This document shows, piece by piece, positions 5,101 to 9,679 of a stretch of 9,679 nt of DNA. Made by a program: the position numbers and the translations under genes. The notes below the pieces were generated by a model, which was not told the DNA's origin, did no database searches, and saw only the letters and a program-made list of their open reading frames with translations. The DNA comes from Candidatus Pacearchaeota archaeon (lineage in GTDB: Archaea > Nanobdellota > Nanobdellia > Pacearchaeales > GW2011-AR1), in NCBI GenBank assembly GCA_018304205.1, contig JAGVWR010000035.1, positions 1-9,679 on the forward strand, written 5' to 3'. Each line of letters opens with the position of its first letter. Within the stretch, counting starts at the first letter, position 1.

Positions 5101-7823
5101 GTACATGGAAAAGTTATGGGGGTGGGGGTGGAACTTGTGAACCTTCTTGTTATGGCCAAATCTCAGAGAATTCATGTACTTCTCTAACTGGATGCATTTG
5201 GAAGGCAGACTCTGGTTGGTGTGAAGAACAGCAATCCGCGGCATGCTATAATGCAACTAGTTATAGCAATCAGACAGCATGCCAAACTATAAGCGGATGC
5301 GAATGGAATAATCCTGGATGGTGCAATCCGAAAGATGGATTCTCTTCTGGAGCAATCGCAGGAGGTGGTGGTGGCGGAGGAGGAAATTCTGGAGCAGAGT
5401 GTTATAAATATGACGGAAATAAAACTTTGTGCATTGATAAAAATATTATTAATATAAGTTGTGGATGGACTGATGATTATGATCCTGGTTGTGAAGTTAA
5501 CTGGGCAAGAGATTGCTGGCAGTATACCGGATCTGGAGCACTTGGATGCAACACTACTAATGGATGTTGGTGGAACCCAGAAGGAGGCAATGGAGGGTGG
5601 TGTGGAAATATAGTCGATCAATGCTGGAATAATATTACATTAGTTAATAATGCGAGTGCTTGCAATGCAAACTCTTATTGCAATTCAACTCTATATGGAT
5701 GCGAGCCCACTTGCTTTTCACAGGGCACGCAAAGTGCATGTACTACTGTTTCTAACAACACTTGCAGATGGACAACTGGATGGTGCAATCCGAGTGGAGT
5801 TAATGATGTATTCACAGGAATTGAAGCGGGTGCTCCTACAAGTTTAGCTAACGATGTTTGTGATTTATCTGAAACAAACCAGTCTTCAGCTGATTTGTGC
5901 GGTATAGGAATGAAAGATATGGGAAATGCTTATGGATTTGGGGGTAATGTGCGTGATTATTTACAAAACTCATCCATATGTAATAAGCAAGAATTAAGAG
6001 ATAATACTATAGGAAGTGGAAATGAAACATTGAAACTGGTGGTTTATTTAGATACAGACGGCTCAAGCTCCGAAGGATGTGAATTAGATCATAATGAATC
6101 TGCTAAAGGATATGAGTTTAAGTTAAGGTATTCTTCCGAGTGGAACTCTAACACAAGCAAGGCGGGTGAAACATCTACCTCTTATAAATGTGAAAATAGC
6201 AAGTGGAAAGTTTCAGATGTGAAAATAAGTACTTGGAAAAAAATAATGTGCTTCGATATTGGAGGCCCGATGATTGCTGTTGAAAAGGGAGAATTATCCA
6301 GATTTCCTACATTATACGACTCTACAGAAGACATAAGGGTGTATATCGTAACAATTGGAAATACCGGAAATATAAGTTCTCCAACAGATAAAGTTGGTCC
6401 AGGATACGCTACTCCTGGATCTATTGATTTTTCTGTGAGTGGTGCTTTCGAGTTTGGAGCAGATGGTTCTAAATTTGAGGATATCCTGAAAAATGGATTT
6501 GTACAATATGAAGATTGTTTTAACAGCGTTGATGATGATAATGATCAGAATATAGATTGTTCTGATTGGGACTGCCAATTTAATCCGATTTGCGATGGAC
6601 TAGGAGTAAATGCAGATAATTATACAGATACGAAAATGCCTGAAGTAACTGGAGTTAAAATAGAAGAATATTATGATTCTGCACTTATAATTTATGACAC
6701 CAACAAACCTTCCAATGGAACATTTGAATTTTATAATAATGATTCAAGATGTTCTACTCTGAATGCAAGTATCTTTGATATAGGAATAATTAGCAGCAAT
6801 GTAAGAAATTATAAATTGTGGCATAAGGCTGATATTTACTCGGCTAATTTAGGGTTTAGTTTGCAAAATGATACAACTTACTATTATAGAATAAAAGTTT
6901 GCGATGATACTAATAAGTGTGCCATAAGCAAATGCAGCACATTTGTGACTTCCTCAAGAACCAAATGTGGCTTTTGCAATTTTGTAACTAGAATAAAAAC
7001 ATCAAGTGATTGGGAGGTTTTATATGATGTTAACCAGGATGGAACCTACGAACATAGTCAGGGAGAGGTTTGCGGGCAAAATGCAGGAATGAAAAGCAAC
7101 CACACTATGAGAAATGTAAATATAAAACTATCAAAGAGTGATGGATCAACTTATTTTGAATTCATAAATGCCTCGCTGACAAAGACTGGATTGAATGATA
7201 AAGTTAGAAGCATAAGCGGATCTGAAGCAATAATAGGCTCGTCTAATTTAGTTGGTTTAACTTCTGAAACAAGAGATAAGATAATAAATAATTTGCATCC
7301 TGAAGTATGCAGAATCAAAATAACTTCCAGCTCATGCAGTAGCTTATTCCATTGTGATGATAGCGGATCTAATTGCGTAGATAGAACTAGCGAAGCAACA
7401 TTAATTGATTCTTCTAACTGTGTATGGCAGATACCCTATTGTGAATTCTCTACTTATAGAACAACTTTATCAAGTGGAAGCAGCGGAAGTTCAAACAATG
7501 GTGGTGGAGGGGGTGGTGGAGGAGCTGGAATAGTTAAGAAAACAAATGTAACAGCTGGAAATACAGAAACTGAAGATGATAATGCTGGAGATGATGGAAA
7601 AGCTGATGAAGGAAAAGCTGATGAAGGAATAATAAGTGAAGAATTGGCAAATAAAATAAAATTATCAATGAAGATAATTATTCCAGTTATAGCAGTTGGA
7701 TTAGTTTTAATGGGCCTTTTAACTTATTTCAAATTGATTCCTGCTTTTAGGTTCAATCAATTTAGGAAAAAGGTTAAAGTTAGACAAGGAAAAGATATTA
7801 TAATAAAAATTGTTTTTGTTTAA
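2148..7823 (+). CDS. Giant cysteine/tryptophan-repeat cell-surface protein with C-terminal membrane anchor
   Basis: This protein has 1891 aa. Residues 1-35 form a signal peptide: a basic start, a long hydrophobic core, then likely cleavage near VVA-SS. Residues 36-518 and 781-1213 are arrays of about 25 units of 25-40 aa with four cysteines each: C-W-x-Y/F ... C ... C-x-W ... W-C. Residues 530-745 are Cys-rich but irregular. Two motifs of form C-x13-C-x4-C with acidic centres (CWNGEDDDGDGLSDC, 749-768; CFNSVDDDNDQNIDC, 1457-1476) look calcium-binding. Residues 1215-1450 are a globular segment I cannot name. Residues 1497-1602 resemble a fibronectin-III-like domain (NDTTYYYRIKVC). DVNQDGTYE (1627-1635) resembles an EF-hand loop. 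An eight-Gly run, an acidic linker and one transmembrane helix (about 1843-1864) precede a basic tail. Several dozen N-x-S/T sequons suggest heavy N-glycosylation. Its role is inferred to be a surface stalk or attachment protein; no enzyme motif is seen. Confidence 0.88.
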   Translation: MSNKNLRGFALFVLFLTVFTVFVILIYSSSVVASSCWEYTSSSTCTTGNGCLWKNDSWGSWCSELNCWSFNTQNSCTTTNVPGKNCTWQSGSTYNYCSELNCWSFSGTNQNTCENNAAGRSCTWSGSCYSVGGMGCYDYSTQSTCQNTTGCAWGQCQTKGCWSYTNQSTCGSAKDPWNGNNCTWSSSNNWCQSNYCGNYYNSTSCTSAIGINCEWSNYGYCQEKTCSGFNNQTACQGANTTISKDCRWTGSFCEEDSCWKYDKNQSGCGEKSKCVWSSYTSTGWCEEINCWSWDESKGGSQSACQGNATLYGLSCNWRTSSYGNWCERDYSSVSCSNKTTERDCQDTYYCWWEFNNMNNPSAGGTCKTPTWGTGSFENISGSILNDWNPGCYTFDNNQTECNKIMGCNFTSSNDCRSVNAGDFVLQGTNITSDGIKCSYINDSNLCNSISVLSSCCSWQNSTCSDNKFSSSCWNSLAQTPNGENSCEEATTQANCDKLAQTPWYWPCKWDNSPSTAKCTVKEENIWGNRTKSLVSIENRQTCEAVGGKWVTENYCEGNVSIPTGRCEYKFNDETNCNKACFACEFKSDGSSYNSSSDAKSACLGSNLGTCEFNNNTAAPNGFGFCETKNEFKKGVAGNCDSDCGTCTYKGDPNGINGTTTPKNYCEGSKANSDGGGCKWIVDNSTTTGGYCLKKGEKTCLDACDRCATRDDCSNIGRTGIANFSGSCKWQGSDNDGSCAANVAEDVEICWNGEDDDGDGLSDCFDPGCYSDTFCGFVSGDCFNWNDNATCLANECEWINDNWGSWCDFKGASCWKYDSNESTCSINSNCAWNNGTGSGWCERDWSVAEKCFGLTNVSACTTVSNCVWTNDTWCDGNGANSDWCSNYGGWCNHEDFAPKNCWQSSDKNICNNSTGCAWRVDTWSKPYCEVNWSGNCWNYTSQNSCNAKSDCSWRTDSWGSWCDNKFGQCWSQTSENTCNTITAVNCTWKSYGGGGGTCEPSCYGQISENSCTSLTGCIWKADSGWCEEQQSAACYNATSYSNQTACQTISGCEWNNPGWCNPKDGFSSGAIAGGGGGGGGNSGAECYKYDGNKTLCIDKNIINISCGWTDDYDPGCEVNWARDCWQYTGSGALGCNTTNGCWWNPEGGNGGWCGNIVDQCWNNITLVNNASACNANSYCNSTLYGCEPTCFSQGTQSACTTVSNNTCRWTTGWCNPSGVNDVFTGIEAGAPTSLANDVCDLSETNQSSADLCGIGMKDMGNAYGFGGNVRDYLQNSSICNKQELRDNTIGSGNETLKLVVYLDTDGSSSEGCELDHNESAKGYEFKLRYSSEWNSNTSKAGETSTSYKCENSKWKVSDVKISTWKKIMCFDIGGPMIAVEKGELSRFPTLYDSTEDIRVYIVTIGNTGNISSPTDKVGPGYATPGSIDFSVSGAFEFGADGSKFEDILKNGFVQYEDCFNSVDDDNDQNIDCSDWDCQFNPICDGLGVNADNYTDTKMPEVTGVKIEEYYDSALIIYDTNKPSNGTFEFYNNDSRCSTLNASIFDIGIISSNVRNYKLWHKADIYSANLGFSLQNDTTYYYRIKVCDDTNKCAISKCSTFVTSSRTKCGFCNFVTRIKTSSDWEVLYDVNQDGTYEHSQGEVCGQNAGMKSNHTMRNVNIKLSKSDGSTYFEFINASLTKTGLNDKVRSISGSEAIIGSSNLVGLTSETRDKIINNLHPEVCRIKITSSSCSSLFHCDDSGSNCVDRTSEATLIDSSNCVWQIPYCEFSTYRTTLSSGSSGSSNNGGGGGGGGAGIVKKTNVTAGNTETEDDNAGDDGKADEGKADEGIISEELANKIKLSMKIIIPVIAVGLVLMGLLTYFKLIPAFRFNQFRKKVKVRQGKDIIIKIVFV
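2253..3701 (+). repeat. First Cys/Trp repeat array within the giant protein (about 13 units)
   Basis: This stretch encodes residues 36-518. Units start at Cys36, Cys67, Cys102, Cys136 and so on, spaced 25-40 residues. The pattern is C1-W/Y, an aromatic, a Q/N-S-x-C2 turn, then C3-x-W and C4, often W-C4. Early units are the most alike; later ones drift, and the last two carry five cysteines. Two disulphides per unit are likely. The pattern recalls PSI/plexin-type cysteine knots in spacing, but I do not claim homology. Confidence 0.8.
2331..2462 (+). repeat. 27-bp exact direct repeat with period 105 bp
   Basis: The 27 bases at 2331-2357 recur exactly at 2436-2462 and encode the unit junction CSELNCWSF. 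The 105-bp period is exactly 35 codons, one protein repeat. This is the trace of a recent in-frame unit duplication or gene conversion. Confidence 0.9.
4488..5786 (+). repeat. Second Cys/Trp repeat array within the giant protein (about 12 units)
   Basis: This stretch encodes residues 781-1213 with the same four-cysteine unit as the first array. Exact nucleotide repeats inside it include 18 bp at 4551-4568 and 5016-5033 (encoding WGSWCD) and 20 bp at 4719-4738 and 5736-5755 (encoding ACTTVSN), both in frame. An eight-glycine run (5361-5384) interrupts it between units. The array follows directly on the first Cys/Asp motif. Confidence 0.8.
5361..5384 (+). repeat. Eight-glycine linker (first)
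   Basis: Eight consecutive GGN codons (residues 1072-1079) with mixed third bases interrupt the second Cys array. They are probably a flexible hinge. The mixed codons argue against simple slippage as the present cause. Confidence 0.85.
7500..7523 (+). repeat. Eight-glycine linker (second)
   Basis: Eight glycine codons (residues 1785-1792) follow a Ser/Gly/Asn stretch and mark the border between the folded ectodomain and the acidic membrane-proximal stem. Confidence 0.85.
7596..7628 (+). repeat. 15-bp tandem repeat encoding GKADE
   Basis: GGAAAAGCTGATGAA is present twice in tandem (7596-7610 and 7611-7625), followed by the first three bases of a third copy. It encodes GKADEGKADEG in the acidic membrane-proximal stem, a site able to change length by slippage in steps of five residues. 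Confidence 0.85.
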
Positions 7824-7834
7824 ACAAAAACAAT
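7809..7834. terminator. 26-bp perfect palindrome, probable bidirectional T-rich terminator
   Basis: The 13 bases ATTGTTTTTGTTT are followed directly by their exact reverse complement. The palindrome covers the last four codons and stop of the giant gene and presents a T-rich run (TTTTTGTTT) on each strand. It stands between two convergent genes, the giant gene and the transposase. Archaeal termination depends mainly on such T-runs, so it can end both transcripts. No GC-rich stem is present, so it is not a bacterial-type hairpin. Confidence 0.5.
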
Positions 7835-7865
7835 ACAAGTTAATTCGCTTCGCTCATAGCTCTAA

Positions 7866-9011
7866 CTAACTCTTCATCTGCATTTCAATCCAATTACTTA
7901 TCTTTGACATATCTTTTGGTGGAGGTTTATCACAAAACAAAACTATTTCCATAATCTCATTGCACTTTGAGCAATGAAATTGCCTTTGAGTGGTATAATC
8001 AATCAATATTTTCTGTCTTATAATTGACTGTTTAATAATCGGTTTCTTTCTCCTTGAATAAACTCCATAATATCGAACCAATCTGAAATTCTTATCAGGA
8101 ATATGTTGAATGATGGATGAAATAAAATAATCTGCCATAATTATTTTGTAATGGATTTGTTCTTGATGATCTTTATAATAGAATTTTATTGCTTCTCCAT
8201 TGTAAGCAATTATTCTTGAATTTGCTATTGCTGGATGTCTTACATATCTTCCGATGTATTGTGCTAATCTCTTTGAAGAGATTATCCTTTCTGGGTTTAG
8301 ATAAGCAGCAAAGCCATTAGAATACTTATCGAATAGAAAATCAATAAATTCTTTAGGAAGATATTTCTTTAATGAAGTTAAAACTTCATGCTTCCATTTC
8401 TTATGAAAAGCATCATAAGAAATGTATTTCCCTAAGGAAATAAATTTCCCTTGATTATCATATCCTCCTTCCGTTACAATGCAATGAACATGTGGATTAA
8501 AGATCAATGATTTTCCAAATGGATGAACAACTCCAATAACTCCTGGAATAACCTTTCGCTTCAACGAATGAGAGAACATTTTCTTTATGGTTTGATAAGC
8601 AGAATCAGAAATGACTTTCTGTAAATATCGATTCTGCTTTATTGGTTCTCTCAATTCTATTGGCAAACTAAAAGTAAAATGTCTGTGAACAATATTTTTA
8701 GCAACTTTATTTGCTAATCTATCTGCCCATTGATCGGTATATCTCTTGCCACAGCAAGAGCATATTCTTGAATTGCATCCTAACAAAACAAATTCATAGT
8801 TATTGCATCTCTTACAATAACAAACGAAACATTTCTGTCTGCAAGAAAGCATTTTCTCCACTTCTTCTGTTTCCACTAGTCTTGGTTTATGATTCAGCTT
8901 ATAGCTAAACCAACGGTCTTGGAAGATGGTCTTTACTGATAGAAAACCTTTTGATTCCCTCTTTGTTTGATTAATTTGTGTTGCCTGAATAACAACACAG
9001 AGGGTTAGCAC
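7866..9011 (-). CDS. IS91-family transposase (Y2-type HUH single-strand transposase)
   Basis: This protein has 381 aa. In order it shows an N-terminal zinc cluster with cysteines at 57, 61, 64, 66, 69, 79, 84, 86 and 87 (CYCKRC and CNSRICSCCG), the HUH metal motif NPHVHCIVTEGG (His174, His176), and YIGRYVR with tyrosines 252 and 256. The four-residue spacing of these tyrosines matches the catalytic pair of IS91. Next come the family motif VRYYGVYSRR (312-321) and a C-terminal CSKC...C zinc site (347-360). All expected catalytic residues are present and the length is full, so it is probably active or recently so. The GTG at 9011 is supported by a TATA box about 27 bp upstream (leaderless), but a later start near residue 26 is possible. 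It nicks and transfers a single DNA strand during transposition. Confidence 0.93.
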   Translation of the reverse strand: MLTLCVVIQATQINQTKRESKGFLSVKTIFQDRWFSYKLNHKPRLVETEEVEKMLSCRQKCFVCYCKRCNNYEFVLLGCNSRICSCCGKRYTDQWADRLANKVAKNIVHRHFTFSLPIELREPIKQNRYLQKVISDSAYQTIKKMFSHSLKRKVIPGVIGVVHPFGKSLIFNPHVHCIVTEGGYDNQGKFISLGKYISYDAFHKKWKHEVLTSLKKYLPKEFIDFLFDKYSNGFAAYLNPERIISSKRLAQYIGRYVRHPAIANSRIIAYNGEAIKFYYKDHQEQIHYKIIMADYFISSIIQHIPDKNFRLVRYYGVYSRRKKPIIKQSIIRQKILIDYTTQRQFHCSKCNEIMEIVLFCDKPPPKDMSKISNWIEMQMKS

Positions 9012-9028
9012 CTAAAAAGGCTAACCCT
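9001..9028. repeat. 9-bp inverted repeat spanning the transposase start
   Basis: AGGGTTAGC (9001-9009) pairs perfectly with GCTAACCCT (9020-9028) across a 10-nt loop. The complement of the GTG start (9009-9011) lies at the stem-loop border. It could be a single-strand hairpin used by the transposase, or an operator limiting its expression. Confidence 0.6.
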
Positions 9029-9034
9029 TTATAG

Positions 9035-9042
9035 ATTATATA
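9035..9042 (-). promoter_or_regulatory. TATA box of the transposase gene
   Basis: On the minus strand this reads TATATAAT, centred 27 bp before the GTG at 9011. It sits in the middle of the inverted repeat TTTATAG (9028-9034) / CTATAAA (9043-9049), so the promoter itself is a dyad. Confidence 0.5.
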
Positions 9043-9058
9043 CTATAAATTATTGAGA

Positions 9059-9108
9059 GGGCATGAATGGGCGGTAATTTTATAAATTGTGCCCACAAAA
9101 TGGGGCAT
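9059..9108. promoter_or_regulatory. Cluster of GGGC/GCCC elements around a TATA-like core
   Basis: In otherwise AT-rich DNA, GGGCAT occurs at 9059-9064 and 9103-9108. TGGGC (9068-9072) and GCCCA (9091-9095) form an inverted repeat flanking TTTATAAA (9078-9085), and TGCCC (9090-9094) faces GGGCA (9103-9107). This could be the terminus end of the IS91-like element or an operator upstream of the recombinase gene. Confidence 0.4.
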
Positions 9109-9125
9109 AATTTTTTCTAGCTTAG

Positions 9126-9142
9126 AAAGGTTTAAAACCTTT
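9126..9142. repeat. 17-bp inverted repeat upstream of the recombinase gene
   Basis: AAAGGTTT and AAACCTTT are exact reverse complements around a single central A. The dyad lies 49 bp before the recombinase ATG. Its centre (TTTAAAA) could act as the TATA box with a start near 9160, in which case the flanks would be a repressor site over the promoter. Confidence 0.4.
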
Positions 9143-9190
9143 GTTAGATACATTTTAGTACATAAGGTATTATATTACTTATGCTACAAA

Positions 9191-9679
9191 ATGTCAGAAA
9201 CAGATAAAATATCTATACGTAATCTTAAAATCGAGAAAAGGATAGCCGACATCTCTAAATGGAAGATTCCGGAACAAGATAAGAAAGATGTGAAAGAAGG
9301 CTTTGTAAGAGCCTTGCGTTTAGGAGAGTTAACTGGTAAGGTTGTAAAAGACGGCGGACTTTCTGTTTATCTAAGTGACATTAAGGTAGCTTTAGAATTC
9401 ATAGGCAAGTCAGTAACAAAAATAACAGAAGAGGATATTAGAAAGTTTCACGAGGCTATGATAAATGACAGTCTTACTTATACCCAGTTACGAAACGAGA
9501 TTAAGATTGTAAAAGGAGAAGACGTTGAAACGAAAATCAAAACAAAAAATGCTTATTCTAAAAATAAGAAGGTATCTATACGACGTTCTTTCATTCTATT
9601 TTTGAAATGGAAGTTAGACGAAAAAGCTTTCAAATTCATAAAGTTATTAAAAATTAAACTTGGAGGTAAAGAAAAAGAT
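9191..9679 (+). CDS. Tyrosine recombinase/integrase, N-terminal part (runs off right edge)
   Basis: An open frame of 163 codons continues past the window. It has the composition and order of the helical core-binding (SAM-like) domain of archaeal phage-type integrases: LRLGELTGKVVKDGGLSVYL (about 42-61) followed by SDIKVALEFIGKSVTKITEE and, later, VSIRRSFILFLKWKL (about 128-142). In integrases the last matches the helix that ends this domain before the catalytic part. The catalytic R...HxxR...Y residues would lie beyond the edge, so activity cannot be judged. ATG 9191 is chosen because the ATG at 9181 is in another frame and stops after eight codons. No Shine-Dalgarno is seen. The neighbouring IS91-like element suggests an accessory region; the gene could belong to an integrated element lying to the right. 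Confidence 0.7.
   Translation, partial: MSETDKISIRNLKIEKRIADISKWKIPEQDKKDVKEGFVRALRLGELTGKVVKDGGLSVYLSDIKVALEFIGKSVTKITEEDIRKFHEAMINDSLTYTQLRNEIKIVKGEDVETKIKTKNAYSKNKKVSIRRSFILFLKWKLDEKAFKFIKLLKIKLGGKEKD

Larger units (their letters stand above)
7840..9028 (-). mobile_element. IS91-like HUH (rolling-circle-type) insertion element
   Basis: The element contains one transposase gene read leftward. Its left end, the origin side in this family because it lies 3' of the transposase, is placed at 7840 because it directly follows CAAG (7836-7839), one of the tetranucleotide targets I recall for IS91. A tandem TTCGC TTCGC (7844-7853) and a GCT-ATG-AGC hairpin lie inside that end. The terminus side is uncertain: the stated end includes the 9-bp stem at 9001-9028, but the element may extend to about 9110. 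No target duplication is expected for this family. The boundaries are an inference. Confidence 0.5.

Noticed and set aside
2253..5786. CRISPR-like regular repetition
   Set aside because: The repetition is at protein level with diverged nucleotides, continuous reading frame and variable unit length. There are no constant repeats or unique spacers and no cas genes nearby.
2494..5847. Several open frames of 64-145 codons in other frames of the giant gene, on both strands
   Set aside because: They follow the repeat periodicity of the real frame and have no start signals. Their absence of stops is a by-product of the Cys/Trp/Asn-rich codons.
8711..8908. 65-codon plus-strand frame opposite the transposase zinc-cluster region
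   Set aside because: It is antisense to a well-supported transposase, with no promoter or ribosome site and no recognisable product.
9181..9207. ATG at 9181 as the start of the recombinase gene
   Set aside because: It is in a different frame and stops after eight codons. The ATG at 9191 opens the long frame.

Overview
The window looks like a piece of a small-genome, AT-rich archaeon, most likely a DPANN lineage of the Woesearchaeota/Pacearchaeota/Nanoarchaeota type. The evidence is an archaeal-type ribosomal protein operon (eL18-uL13-uS9, with eL18 absent from bacteria), TATA boxes about 24-28 bp upstream of start codons (pointing to leaderless transcripts), a type II tRNA-Leu without encoded CCA, and an integrase N-terminus of a kind familiar from such genomes. 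The lineage is an inference; no 16S or other phylogenetic marker was compared.

Layout. Bases 1-1473 (minus strand) hold a tightly packed operon: eL18, uL13 and uS9 joined by 4-bp ATGA overlaps, followed 30 bp later by the start of an unrecognised small gene that runs off the left edge. Divergent from it lies a small ribbon-helix-helix regulator (1550-1810, plus strand). Its promoter carries two 9-bp direct repeats one helical turn apart, which look like its own operator. A minus-strand tRNA-Leu follows at 1864-1947. Its anticodon reads AAG, which is unexpected in Archaea.

Bases 2148-7823 hold one giant gene (1891 aa, plus strand) for a secreted, membrane-anchored protein. It has a signal peptide, about 25 four-cysteine/tryptophan repeats in two arrays, two Cys/Asp-rich motifs likely to bind calcium, a globular segment, a fibronectin-III-like domain, Gly and acidic linkers, one C-terminal transmembrane helix and a basic cytoplasmic tail. 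By hand count it has about 150 cysteines, plus several dozen N-glycosylation sequons. It is the most distinctive object here: probably a disulphide-stapled, glycosylated stalk on the cell surface, perhaps for attachment. Its function cannot be read from the sequence.

The right end is mobile. A T-rich 26-bp perfect palindrome closes the giant gene. Just beyond it, immediately after a CAAG tetranucleotide, begins an IS91-like HUH transposon whose minus-strand transposase (7866-9011) retains its zinc cluster, HUH motif and paired tyrosines. A 180-bp control region rich in inverted repeats follows. The last feature is the N-terminal DNA-binding part of a tyrosine recombinase (9191 to the right edge). 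The informational operon is therefore core chromosome, while the giant surface gene sits beside, or within, an accessory segment bounded by mobile genes.
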